DNA of 64,000 nucleotides from Straminergon stramineum. Lineage: Eukaryota > Streptophyta > Bryopsida > Hypnales > Calliergonaceae. The position numbers and the translations under genes are program-made. The notes under the pieces are model-generated. The model saw only the letters and a program-made list of their open reading frames with translations. It made no database searches and was not told the DNA's origin. The stretch covers positions 30,112,906 to 30,176,905 of the forward strand of contig OY987264.1 of NCBI GenBank assembly GCA_963920665.1, read 5' to 3'. Below, in pieces: positions 38,329 through 50,029 of the stretch; within the stretch, counting starts at the first letter, position 1, and each line of letters begins with the position of its first letter.

Positions 38329-39592
38329 CACTATAAGAAAACAATGTTTTTTTTAACATCACAAAAAACATCTCTTGGCGTTCAATTTGACATGAAAATA
38401 ATCCGGATAGATGTCACCTAAAATTTGTTGTAATGGACGGGCAAAAAATGTCCAAAAATCAAGGAAAATGCTTCCAATTTTAGCTTGTTTTTTTCTAATG
38501 TCATAGACAACAGGGTCTTGAAGGTCTCCATAGTGTAGCACGTGGATGCCATGTAAGCACCACACAAGCAAAAAGATCCATGTGGGTTTTTTTTCATCCA
38601 AACCATTGATGACATGGCTCTTGATGTGGTAATTTGATATAGTGGTGGGAAAAGTGACATGGAACCAATTATGATGACGTGGCATGCCTTGTCAGTACAC
38701 TTTTATGTCATTTGAAAATTTTAATGTTGCTTTTTGAGACATCAAATTAGATATCTAGGTGTTCTTTGAGACATCAATTGGTGCATACCATATCCGTAAG
38801 GCAAGATCAACAAAATTAATTATTTAAAAGAAATTAAATATATATTTTTTTTATAAAATTGTTGATTTCAACAAGAATTGAAGAAAACTTACCATCTACC
38901 ATCAAGAGAATTTTTTATGGCAAAATGAAGGAATTCCTTCATTAAAAGTTAGTAAAAATGAAGATAACAGAGGTCATATTTATATTCATTGTCCGTCCAT
39001 GGTGAGACAAAAGATATGGAATTACTAGAATATGGGAATTTGACCATTGTACATCTCGACACTATTTTAGACATCTAAACATTGTTTTAGACACCTGGAT
39101 GTCATTTTAGACATTTTACATTGAACACAATTCTTGTTTTACATATCCCATATTGTTTGTTTCACTTCCACCTACCCACTTGTATGAAGACCATCTCTTT
39201 TTCATCCATGGTGCACATCCATCCATTTCCTTTTTTTGGCAAGGCATGCCATGTGGTTGCCCTTCCCCAAATTTTTCACAAAGGGTCAATTTTTTACCAT
39301 AGACCATAGTAGTTTTTACTAACTTACCCATAATCAAAATGGATCTACTTATTGACATGGCAGTCTATGTTTTTTGGATGTCACAAAAAACCATCAACAT
39401 GTTTTTTCGAACATCATTAAGAATATATCTATCTACAATAACATCTGCTCGTTTTCCAACTTGGCCGCACAAGTTTTCTGCAACATCACATCAAATTCAC
39501 ACTCCCATGCCCGTTGACCGTCTAATGCAGTGACGTCTCAAAAAACAAGATATGTTTTTTGTAAACATAAAAAACGTAGGTTTCTTATAGTG
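38329..39592. mobile_element. 1,264-bp non-autonomous CACTA transposon
   Basis: The ends are CACTATAAGAAA and its inverted repeat TTTCTTATAGTG, flanked on both sides by the 3-bp duplication AAT (38,326-38,328 and 39,593-39,595). CACTA ends with a 3-bp duplication are the hallmark of the CACTA/En-Spm (CMC) superfamily. Near the ends there are repeated GACATC/GACACC and AAAAACAT-type motifs, as expected of subterminal transposase-binding regions (for example 39,060-39,115). Open frames on the minus strand of up to 108 codons show no transposase motif I can recognise. Confidence 0.85.
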
Positions 39593-41350
39593 AATGTTAT
39601 ACAAAAATAAATTACAACACCATATGAAAATCGATTTGTTTTCTGAGCAAGATTTTGCTTTGCCTCCCACAATAATAGGGATCCTACATATGACTTGTGA
39701 GATGTCCATGGCCACTTTTAATTAATTAAATCCCTTTGTAAGAGTATAACAAAGGAAATGATTCATCTTCTAGCAAGGTGTTACAATCAACTTAACTGAA
39801 ATTATCCTTGGTTATAATATAATATGAAAAAGCCACATTCTTGGGGGTGTCACTCTTTGCATACTTTGATCACCAAGAGTATCCAAAGGGTATTTTTGAA
39901 GGGGATATAAGTAGCATACTTGAAATAGATATATTTTAGAACACACTCTGAATATTTAAAGAATATTCTTTAGTTTTAATTTTGAAGCCCTAGTTTGACT
40001 TATAAGTTATTAACTTTTTTAATTGCCCAACATCAAGGGCATCCTATGTTTCAAATCTCAATTTCTAAGACCACCTCTTGTGACATCTATGAGGTTACAC
40101 TAGATTGCATGAACTCAAAGATTTCTAACCTTCATCCCTATTCATGAGCAAAAGATAAGTTCAAATGTAAATTTCTTCATATCTCATTTCTTTCTTTTTA
40201 GTACTTGATGAATTGGTTTCAACCATTTGTTTCGTTGAAAGTCATAAGATAAATGTATCCAGTATCATAATTGTCTCACATGTTAGATATTCCAATACCA
40301 CTTATTTGCATCTTAATGTAGTTTAAAGTTGAGTGTGGTACAATTGTATACAAGACTCTAGCATATTGGGAGTAAAAATATCCATATTGGGGTAGAAAGT
40401 GGTGGTTTTGAAATAAACATTCTAATTTGTTTATGCTTCAAGTAATATTTTACGGTTTAGAATGATGCTTTTGGATAATCAATATAGTGATAAAATAACT
40501 CAACTATGCTAAAAGAAGATTGAAGAAGGCAAATATGTCCACTCTCTCACCTCTAAACCAAATCCAATCTAACTTGACACCACCGCCATAAAAACCAATA
40601 AAAAACTTACTATATGCAATGATCAAAATGACAACAATGAGTATTTTAGCCTTGACCCTAAAAGTTCTCCAAAACACCCTTTTCGACTAAATGTTTTTGC
40701 TTTTATGTAGACAAGTTTCATATTTTGGTAGTATCATATTTAATTGTATTATCAAATTAAATATAACTTTAGTTCATACCATAATCTACCATAATTTATT
40801 ATAGTGTCATGAAAATAAGTCAAAATTTCATCCATCATGTGGATGTTCATCTTTTCATCCACATTTTTGGAGTCTAAAAAAGGAGCCCTATTGCTACAAG
40901 GTTTGATGTTGCAAATTTTGCAACAAGGTGTACTAGTGTATAGTAAGTGCAAATATAAAAGCATATAATTTTAGTACATACAACAAGGATTAGCAATTTC
41001 ATTGCACTCTATATGGTATACACTACACTTTACCAACAACTTCAACAAAAAAATATGATTTGTTTTGGAGAATGTTGCCACATGTCATGTTGTGATTGGA
41101 TGGAGCCTCTACACTTTACCAACAACTTCAATAAGAAAAAAATTATCATTTTTTTAGAATGTTGCCACATGTCATGTTGTCATTGGCTCAAACTTCTTAA
41201 ACAAAGCACAGAAGCAGCCCTAAAGTAAATAAAAAAAGTGCTGAAGCTCATAGTAACATAGGGGCATAACTTAAGTTATTACCTTTTCCATGAATGGGGG
41301 AGAGATCATTTCAAGTGCAATTTACGTTCAGATGAAAGTGAAGTACCCAA
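39593..41350. other. AT-rich region between the CACTA element and the next gene
   Basis: No supported gene. The only clear structure is the 86-bp tandem duplication at 41,023-41,190. The composition becomes GC-richer from about 41,350, at the upstream edge of the coiled-coil gene. Confidence 0.55.
41023..41190 (+). repeat. 86-bp tandem duplication
   Basis: Two adjacent copies start with CTACACTTTACCAACAACTT (41,023 and 41,109), and both contain GAATGTTGCCACATGTCATG followed by TTGT-ATTGG. They differ by a few bases and small indels. Confidence 0.8.
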
Positions 41351-41814
41351 CCGCCATTGTCAGTTGGCAGTTATCCTAGATGCTCCTGCTTCAACCATTT
41401 CATGTGAACCCCACCCCCTTCCACGGTACTATTCCCTCCTCCTCCTCCTCGAGCGGCTCCTCCCCAGGCAGTCAACCAGCCCCTGCTTTCCTTTTTCCTT
41501 TTGTTTTCTCCTCCACTTGCAATCAATCCAAATTGCCTCTCATTGTGCAGCGTTAGATTTTCAAGCAGAGTACCTTACGTGAAACTTTCCTTCCCACCTG
41601 CAGATGATTGCTGTGTCAGTGGCCCCCCACCCTACCCCTCCGTCTTCTCGTTGCTGCTGGAGTGGTGGTGGTGGTGGTGGGTTCTTCCAAGAGCTCCTCT
41701 ACCGATCCCCTCCAATCCCGTCGTCTCGGGACGCGTGAGCAGACGGCGCCATCACTAACGCTTCCCCCCTTGCAGCACCAGCACCAGGAGCAGGAGCAGC
41801 AGCATGCAGCAGGT

Positions 41815-41854
41815 CACGTGCACGGTCACGTGAAACCCTAGATGGTGTGACGTC
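41815..41854 (+). promoter_or_regulatory. Cluster of two G-boxes, telo-box and TGACGTC
   Basis: CACGTG occurs at 41,815-41,820 and again at 41,827-41,832. It is followed at once by AAACCCTAG (telo-box, 41,833-41,841) and TGACGTC (41,848-41,854). CACGTG is the core bound by plant bHLH and bZIP factors, and TGACGTC is a bZIP site. Four such motifs within 40 bp, about 735 bp upstream of the coiled-coil gene's start and within a GC-rich island, suggest a promoter. No TATA box is obvious. Confidence 0.5.
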
Positions 41855-41899
41855 GTCTGGAGCGGTCACGAAACTTAGGGTTCCGCATTGCAGGCCAGT

Positions 41900-42650
41900 C
41901 AGTCGAATCTTCTCCTGCTGGAATACCTAAGATGGTTTAAAATAACAAACTCCATGGCAGGCAGGGAGGGAGGTTTGGAACAGGAATTCTTCGACAGAAA
42001 TGATGGGGGAAACAATAAATAAAAGTATGTATCCAAGAAAACGTACCCAATATTTTCTTAAGATTTTCGACGAAACGTAACGCTATTGCTGATCGAGCTA
42101 TGACACCTGAGTGAGCTCACTGTCTGTACATCGGTCGAAGCGGCGGTCGAGTCTGCTGCTATAAGGTTATTGTAATGAAAAGAAATTCCATGGGAAGGAG
42201 CTTTAGGGAGCATTTGCCAGAGGGATTGGATTGACTCGCCAAGATGTGGCCAAACTCCGTTTCGAACAGTGGCAGAAAATTTTATTGATGGATTCAGAAA
42301 GACGCGCGAAGCAAGACGTACACTATCCATGAAGATTCTAAAGGGTTCCGACAACCGCTGACTGTACGAGTAAATTAATCCCCTTGCTCAACGGAAACGG
42401 CAGTCGAATCTCCTTCCGCAAGATTCTTAAAATCTAATTCCAAGGCAGGCAGGGCAGGGGAGCTTTCGAGCATTCACAAAGATGGAAGATCGATGTAGGA
42501 CTCCGCGCGTCATCACTTCCTTACGATTTTCTTCAATTCAATCGCCGCTGATGATTAGAGATTGAATCGTTTTACTCTCTGACTCGCCATGGCAACCGAG
42601 CTTAATACCATTTGTACATCAACCGAAGCTGCAGAGAGCGACGAAGAGCG
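41900..42650 (+). repeat. Partial tandem duplication of the leader and start region
   Basis: The segment from CAGTCGAATCT (41,900) to about 42,160 resembles 42,401-42,650. Both contain, in order, CAGTCGAATCT, TCCAWGGCAGGCAGGG, an ATG (42,100 and 42,589), GAGCT and TGTACATCRRYCGAAGC. The second copy contains the real start of the coiled-coil gene. In the first copy the frame stops after four codons (ATG ACA CCT GAG TGA). The offset varies from about 488 to 501 bp because of indels. Confidence 0.65.
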
Positions 42651-45600
42651 AGCGAGGATAACACCCAACACTTCCTGTTCCTGCACCCCGCGCTCATCCT
42701 CCTCATCAGCTCCAGCAGCCGAGCCGCCGTCGTCGTCTTCGGCCATGTTCTACTCGAATCCCTGGAGCTCCCAAAATTCTCCGCGGAGTACTGATAGTCA
42801 CAGCGCAAATCTTCTGAACCCTAATTCAAAAGCCGTGCCGATTATCACATTGAAAACACGCCATCTCTCGGGTGGTGGCCGCGACCAAGTGGCTGCGGAC
42901 GAAGAGGTTTGGCAGCTGAAGCGAGCGCTTCTGGAAAAGGACATGGAGCTTCGGAGACGCAAAGTACATGCTGCAAATGTGGAGGCCGAGAATAGGTAAG
43001 GTTAAACTCCACCTGAATTTTCAAAGTGCTCAAAATAGGTGTTTCTAAAATCAACCCTAAATTCTTCAGAAATAGAGGGAGTACATTTTAGATTTGAGCT
43101 AAGAGTATGTAGGGGTTGACTTTAAAAAAGGTCTCGCAAGTAGGTGTAGTTATATTATACATTTCCTTGTCAATATTTTCTAAAGTATAGGCACTTATAA
43201 TCGTCATTGATTACAACCAAGCATACTTACTATTATAAAATATGAAGTGTTTTTATTGGTTCGAACATATTGACGATTGGAAGAGAATTCAAGTGGAGTT
43301 TAGCATGCATTATTTAGACATTGTATGAACAAATTATGAATTTTTAGTGTACTATCCCTAAATATATCAAAAATTGACACTAGATTCTCATGGACTTCTA
43401 TGTTTTGAATGTAGGCGAGTACTAGCATATGAGCATAGAATCTATGAGCCTATGAGTCTTAGAGTCTATATTATAGATACATTCTATGGTTATAGATGTT
43501 TACGTATATTATAGGTACCTATGGTATAGGCTATTTTCATGTGCATACCTATGCTACAAGTACATATGTTATAAATACGTTCAAATGATTGTAGGTACAT
43601 ATCTACAGTTAGGTTCAAAGCTCGTAGGCTCATGTCTCTACACTCACATGTTAGTATTGTTGTTTGATTGTGTACATCTTGTGTAATCAATATCTAGGGT
43701 TTTGTAAGTAGAATGATGTATTTTAGTCCAAATGTAGGTGTCACATTATAGGCAATGTTATTATGGATGGACATACCTTAGGTTTGCCTTTGCACTTGAG
43801 TTTTACAAAGGAACCATTCATTTGCTAAAAGAAAACTTTGGATTAAAACTAATTTATCCTAATTGCACTACTTATAATCTATCCTATGTAGTGGTTACAA
43901 TGGATGCTCCCTACAAAATAATTAATCAAAATTGGAAAATGTGATATGGAAAATTGTTTAAAAATAGAGAGATTTGTGTTTTTCCAAAGAAATTGTTATT
44001 TATTTTTTGAAATACTTTTTGCCAATCTTGATGACTGTGTAATATGTACAAGTTAAAATGTTCAAATATTGTGATTTTTGCACACATTTGGGGGGGAATG
44101 ACCCAAATTTGGTAGAGTTGCTAAGAGTGTAAATTGATTATGCATAATTTTTACTTTAGTATAGCTTTGAGTGTGCTAAAACTTATTCTTTTTCATTATA
44201 CTATTGTGATTGTCCTAATGCTATTGTTGGTGGTGGCAATCATTATGTAATTGGTTGTAGTTGTTAGTACTTTTTTGAAATAGTGTTGATTGAATATAAC
44301 AAATTGAACCATAGAATCTTTGAAAGTAAGAAGGTCCAAGAAGGTCAACGGACATAATGTCAAATCATGTCTTTGAATCTTAAGTGATTATATTTGAACA
44401 TTTGGTTGATCAAAGGGATTGTATTAAATAAAAGGGCTATTTATTGGATAATCTTAGTATCTTCTAAACTTGATTAATATTGTCAATCTTGAAAATCTAC
44501 AATTTCCTCAAAAGAATGTGAAGAGAATGAGGTTATGACTCTAAATCACCCTCACTATTTTCACTTATTGTACTATATTTGAGAATTGAATTGAAATTAA
44601 TGTGGATCATGTGTGGTGGAAATTTTGTTAGGAAATTGGTAAAAGACATTGAACATGTTGTAGGAACAACAGGGGATCCCAATTCAAATCAGCAAGGGTC
44701 TCACTTGGAGAGCCCTCGCAAACTTCGCGCCAAACTAGTAGGTACATACAATCTTGTTGGGGGATTGGGACAAAGGAATTGATAATTGATAGTGAGTCCT
44801 GATGGAAAAAGAAGTGGGATTTGCAGTCTCATATATATTATTTCCATATTAGTCTTATAAATAGTGGTTCATTTGAGATATGTACACTTGCTCTCTATTC
44901 ATAATCTTTGTTGAAGTGGAGTTTATTATTGTCCCACTTTCTTGTAGATTGGACCCCTCCACATTCATGGTGGAGGGCAAGAATAGTTCTATTATAAAAA
45001 CATCTATCCGAGGCTAAGTAGGGCCTAACTTCAATTTTTATGATTCGATTATTTTTTAATTCATGCAAAAAGTGACATTCTCTAGAGTGATGAAGGTGTT
45101 TGTATCCATTTTGGATGTAGATGAATATGCAAATGAAAGTTGGTTTAATCATTTAGTGGTATGAATAATACTCATATTCGTATATATAGGAGGAATTATT
45201 GCACAATGGCCCTCATGTGAGCTATATCACCTAAAAACGTAGTAACACTATAAGAGGCTCTATCCCTAATAGCATTGATTCAATTTTCAAGTAAGGCCCT
45301 AGTACACAAGCATCTTCATAATAAAATATTCTCATCCAAAATTACCACCATCCATTTTGTATCACCTATAGTGGGACCATGAATGGTCACTTCATTCATC
45401 CAAATTCACTGAGAACTCTCAAGAGCAACCATCAAGAGTTGAAACATGTTTTGCTCAAGTGATATGAATAGGTACCCTATGCTTTTAACTTTGAAAATTC
45501 ACGATGTAAGTTTCAAGAAAATTATGAAACAAATAAGGTTTTTTTTTTCTCGAGGAGGCTAACATTCTTATAGTAAAAAACAATGACTATTTGAACAACA

Positions 45601-48600
45601 CCCGCCCCCCACCCCCACCCTTAACCTAGTGTACGAAGAAAAATAAAAAATTTTGTGTGCTTCTACCTAGTTTTTTAGCTATGCAAAAACTCCTCTCCTT
45701 TGGTCCCAAGCAAATAAAATCCTAGATCTCAATTCTTTCCTTTTTGGAGTGGACAAAAGCCCTATTAACCACAGAAGAACGCAACCTGCCATGACCAAGG
45801 TAGTCACTAAAATGCCTCAATTATTAGACCAATAGGCACATTCTTTACTTCTATAGGGAACCAACAAGTCATCATCCATCACACATTTTTGATTGGTTAA
45901 GTTAAGTAAAGTTAGCTCCAATGTCAGTTAGCTCATGCTTTTTTTTTTTTTCCATTTCTGCAGGTATGAAGTTGATGTTGGAGGAAGCTTACAACACCTG
46001 TGAGTTGCAATCCATTGAACTGTACAATCTGCGGCGAGATGTCGGCCTCACGCACGCTCGTGTAAGTTATTACTTAACTTAACTTAAGCCTAACCTCCTC
46101 CTTTTTCAAATTAAAAAAATTAAAAATTAATCTCTCACTTGATCAATCCCCCGCCAATGTGTGTACCCACGATCTACGGTAAGAAGGATATTGATTGCAT
46201 GTTCCGTCTTGGATTGTGTCTGAGCACGCTTCCTCCCAATTGGGAAAAAAGTCAAAAAAGCCAACCACTATTTGGTACTGTTTTCAGTTTCTTGTACTTT
46301 GGGTGTGTAAAAAATTCGTAAAAAATTCACTTAACTTAAAACTTTAACTGAAGGGTTAAGCGGTAAGTTAAAGGTATGGCAATATGATAGCGTTGGCTCT
46401 TTCAATTCACACTTGTGGTACACGGGTGATGGATGGACGGAATGATGGGATGTGGAACGGACTGACAATGTTGCAGGAACTCGAGGTGGAAAGGAATGTG
46501 TATGCAGCGGAAGTGCGGCGGCTGCAAGAAGTGGTTAAAAAACTCAAGGTGGCAAATGGCAGAATTAGTGGACATGAGAGTCACATGGTGTGCCGGCTCA
46601 AGGCAAAGAATCATCATCTGGAGGTCATGAACCTGCGGCTGTCAAGTTGCCTATCCGCTAGCTTAAGCCAAGTAAGTTAAGTAAAATAGAATTTTTTTTT
46701 TGACACAAGTGTGTTGAAGAACACACTGCGAGGGTTTCCGTCAGGGAAAAAGGCTGATTTCACACTAAATAAACTAACCTGTCATAGCTACGTGTCAAAC
46801 CCACAACCACACCATTTGGTTTGGGTACCTTTCCACCATCATCTGGTAGCTTAGGGTCATCTCTGACCAAAATTGAAGCTTTCTGAGGGCAGGGTGAATT
46901 GACCCCCTTGCCCAGCCCCTTGGGAAAATGCTGCATTTAAAAAAAAATTCACACACAAGAAGATTTATAAATTCTGAATTCATATTTGCAATCAGAGACC
47001 CCAAATTAGCTATGAGAGCTGTACAAGGTAAATTAATCAAGCACAAAATGGGGGGCTTTTTTCTTACTTGCACCTGTGGAATGGCTTAGAGGGGCCAATA
47101 CACTTTGACCTTTTTTTGAGGGGATGGTGAGAAATTTCACTTTCACTCACTCACTCGGAAATAAGTGAGTGGAATATAATACTTTTTTTATGAGTACCCC
47201 CAATGTATGTTTTTACATAACATATAACATTGTTTACCAATGAGGCAAGGGGCCCTTTCGCATCTTTGAAAAGGGAACACTTGTGTTGAAACAAAATTGT
47301 CTTGTTGATGGCTCCTCACTCATGTAATAAGAGAATGAATTGTAAGACTTTGTATTACACCCTCATATGTATTTTCTTTTAATAAACACATGACTTAGTA
47401 ATGAAGTAGGGGTCCTTTTTGTGTCCTTGGAAAGGGAACCTCTATAGTGAACAAAATTGTTTTTATTGATAGCTACTCACTCAATAATAAGTGAGTGAAT
47501 TATAAAACTTTTTCATTAAACACCCTCCATATACATACATATATTATTTATTTATTTTTCACTGAATACATAACATTGTTTACCAATGAGGCAAGGGGTC
47601 TCTTTAGCGTCTTTGAATTGGGGCCCCCCTACAATGAACAAAATTGTCTTATTGTTGGCTCTTCATCCAAATTCAATCCTTGCATTTTTCTTATGTATAG
47701 AATATCCAGATTGACTTCAAAAATACCATAGGCTCTAAAAGACACCAATGAAATTTGAAGAATTTTTTGGAGGCAACTAATGAGAATTGAAGTATTTTGT
47801 GCTTCAAGGGAAGATGTTTAATTCCTAAAGTACAAAAGAATCTATTTTAATAATTTTGGGCATGCAATTGCAATGCTCCTTTTTGAATCCAAGGGTTGAA
47901 ATTTTTCTTATCCATGTACACAAAAACTATCTTGAATATAAGCCAAATTTTATACAACTTGGAGCAATGGCTACAAATTTATGTCATGTTTAGTCATTTC
48001 TTTCTCAATTGGGACATGTCAAGAAATTTTTTAAAATTTTTTTGGGGAAATCCATGAATTTTCAACTGAATTTTAAAACATAGCATCAACTTGCAATAGT
48101 TGTGAGACACACACATATTAATCAACAAATTTTCAAAGATGAACTACGCATTTACAAAATGCATGTGAAAAAACTTCTTTCAAAATTCATGCATAAATAT
48201 CTAACAATCAACATGGTTTTAACATTTTGAAATTGAATTGAATTTTTTTTAAAGGATTAGCTAAATGATCTTACAATTGGATTAAAAAAATAACTTTAAA
48301 ATAAATAGATTTCCTAGTTGTCCAACCTACCTTTGTTGAGAAATAAAACATGTTTCACCTCCTAATTCCATGTCCACTTGGTCAAATTGTGTATAAATTG
48401 GTACATTGAAAAGATAATAAAGTGTCATATATTCTCTCCAAACAATATATTATATTCTAGCTTCACAATCATGGCATGCATAATAAATTTAGTCTATGCA
48501 ATCCTTGTCCCACTAGTTCTACAAGTGAGGGTAGTCTAGTGGCATGAGTAGGTCCCCTATGCTTCTTCAAAGAATTCATAAAATATTATTATATTGTCAA

Positions 48601-49778
48601 AAAATTTATAAAACAACTGAGTTTGGATTTCTCTCAAAGAAGCAAGCATTGTCACCAAGCAAATCATCATTTAGACCACCCACCTAGTAGAGGCAATAAA
48701 AATGGCACTTTTGATTGCTTGTACCTAAATTAGGATTAGGTTTGATAAGTTTACTAAAATCTAGTACCAAAGCACATCTTGGACTATAATTTGAAGTATG
48801 ATGTATACCAATCAAGATTATATAAACTTGTGTGTGTGTCAATAATTAGTGTTGAGTTTGTATCTTAGTATAATACAAAACTTAATCACATTGTACATAA
48901 TTAAGGCCATCTCATAGGGGGATGAAATTTTGCTTATTTTTTCATGAATAGACGCCAACAACTCCAAGGACTCCAAGGACTCCACGGACCCAACAACCTT
49001 GCCGTGATGCATTGCTCCGGAATTCTTTTAGTGGTTTTGATTATATCCAACAACAACAAGTATGTCCTCCTTTATTGCTACATTCAACCCTCCCTAAGTA
49101 CTCACTTTCTAATAACATATTCCTTTGTTGAAAAAGTGAACGTAGGTTGTCCCTCACTAATTTATCCACATTTGATTATATATATATACCATTACTATGC
49201 AAGAATTTTTAAATTAGGTATTCATTTGTTGTTAATTGGGACTTGTGAACCTCTATGTGTTCAAATGGAGATAAGCGTAGAAATGTTTGTTGACTTTGAT
49301 GGTTTGTGAAGTTACTTTCTTGGAATAAGGCAACCTAATTATTCAAGCAATTCAATTTTACTATTTAGTGTGCACTTCAAAATTGTATTCAATGTAATGT
49401 GGTATGCATTATCACATATTAGATAACTTTACAAGTGGCAAAATATATACTGAATATCTTTATTCACAATTCCTTTAATAATTTTTTCTTGACAATTTGT
49501 GAGTATATCCCATTTTTTCACACAAGAGACTTAGGGCGAGCTTCCATGTAGAGTTGGGGCTAGTGAAGCCCACTAATCAATGATGGAATGGAGACTCAAA
49601 TCTAGACTCCCATTCCACTGTTGATCAGTGAGCATCACCTTGGCTTTTACGATTTTATTAGGGTTTGGAGTCTCCATTCCATCATTGATCGGTGTATAGA
49701 TTATATCGTTTGGCTGTGCAGGAAAATGCATTTAGCAACAGGTTGAGTGTGTCTCCAGCGGCATGCTTGCCAAGATGA
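42589..49778 (+). CDS. Unrecognised coiled-coil protein, six-exon model
   Basis: Proposed exons: 42589-42995, 44632-44741, 45964-46061, 46477-46671, 48952-49059 and 49722-49778, all with GT-AG introns. Every phase closes and the sum is 325 codons with the stop (324 aa). The ATG has an in-frame TGA three codons upstream. Residues 1-95 are Ser/Pro-rich and likely disordered. A charged helical, coiled-coil-like part runs from about 104 to 145 (DEEVWQLKRALLEKDMELRRR) and again from about 174 to 260 (MKLMLEEAYNTCELQSIEL; ELEVERNVYAAEVRRLQEVV). The C-terminus has TPTTPRTPRTPR, possible proline-directed phosphorylation sites, and a QQQQ stretch. I do not recognise the family, and a function should not be assumed. 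Exon 2 is the least certain: 44,664-44,737 also satisfies the phases, but 44,632-44,741 has better splice sites and continues the helix (AENRKLVKDIEHV). Introns 1 and 5 carry transposon copies and intron 4 a tandem array. Confidence 0.65.
43417..43659 (-). mobile_element. 243-bp MITE, copy 3 of 3, inside intron 1
   Basis: The ends GAGTACTAGCATATGAGCAT and (reverse complement) CAATACTAACATGTGAG match the TIRs of the copies at 7,959 and 31,255. The interior keeps the TATAGGTACCTATGGTATAGG word and a similar arrangement of short palindromes. It is more diverged than the other two, so this is an older insertion, in the first intron of the coiled-coil gene. Confidence 0.65.
47142..47668 (+). repeat. 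Three ~165-bp tandem repeats in intron 4
   Basis: Units begin at about 47,142, 47,312 and 47,472 with a CTCACTCA-type start, then AATAAGTGAGTGAATTATAA, CATAACATTGTTTACCAATG, AGGCAAGGGG, CTTTGAAAAGGGAAC and GAACAAAATTGTCTTATTG. The third unit is longer because of a CATATACATACATATATTAT-like expansion. The array lies within the 2,280-bp fourth intron of the coiled-coil gene. Confidence 0.8.
49536..49692. mobile_element. Foldback-element relic with a perfect 22-bp inverted repeat, in intron 5
   Basis: The part from 49,536 (GAGCTTCCATGTAGAGTTGG) resembles the end of the elements at 54,200-54,342 and 51,690-51,981. Inside, 49,576-49,597 (ATCAATGATGGAATGGAGAC plus TC) is exactly inverted at 49,668-49,689, separated by 70 bp, so RNA of this intron could form a stable hairpin. 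The structure ends only about 30 bp before the acceptor of the last exon (49,722). Confidence 0.6.
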
Positions 49779-50029
49779 GAGTTAATTAGAGCCAGACGAC
49801 TAGCTATGTCTTGAAGGTACAATGTTGGGGCTGATTTGCAGACCAATTTCATTTATTTTTCTCTGTTACATATTTTAAAACTTTAAAAAAAGTCTTCGAC
49901 ATAGTCGATCTGAATAAACTTCTACAACCCTAATAAACTTTAACCTAAAACCCTGATCTTTGGACAGTTTTCAAGTGAGGTGGGTACACCCAAAATCACA
50001 CCCTGCCTTAAATGGACATCATCACCATG

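Noticed and set aside
38359..38685. 108-codon minus-strand frame inside the CACTA element
   Set aside because: No transposase motif is recognisable, and overlapping frames of similar length exist, so it does not support an autonomous element.
44664..44737. Shorter alternative for exon 2 of the coiled-coil gene
   Set aside because: It keeps the frame, but its acceptor lacks a pyrimidine tract and its donor (CTA-GTAGGT) is weaker than that of 44,632-44,741; it is kept as an alternative in the findings.
46384..46476. Extension of the exon 4 frame upstream to an ATG at 46,384
   Set aside because: A good acceptor (TTGCAG) at 46,471-46,476 with the phase matching exon 3 makes this part intronic.
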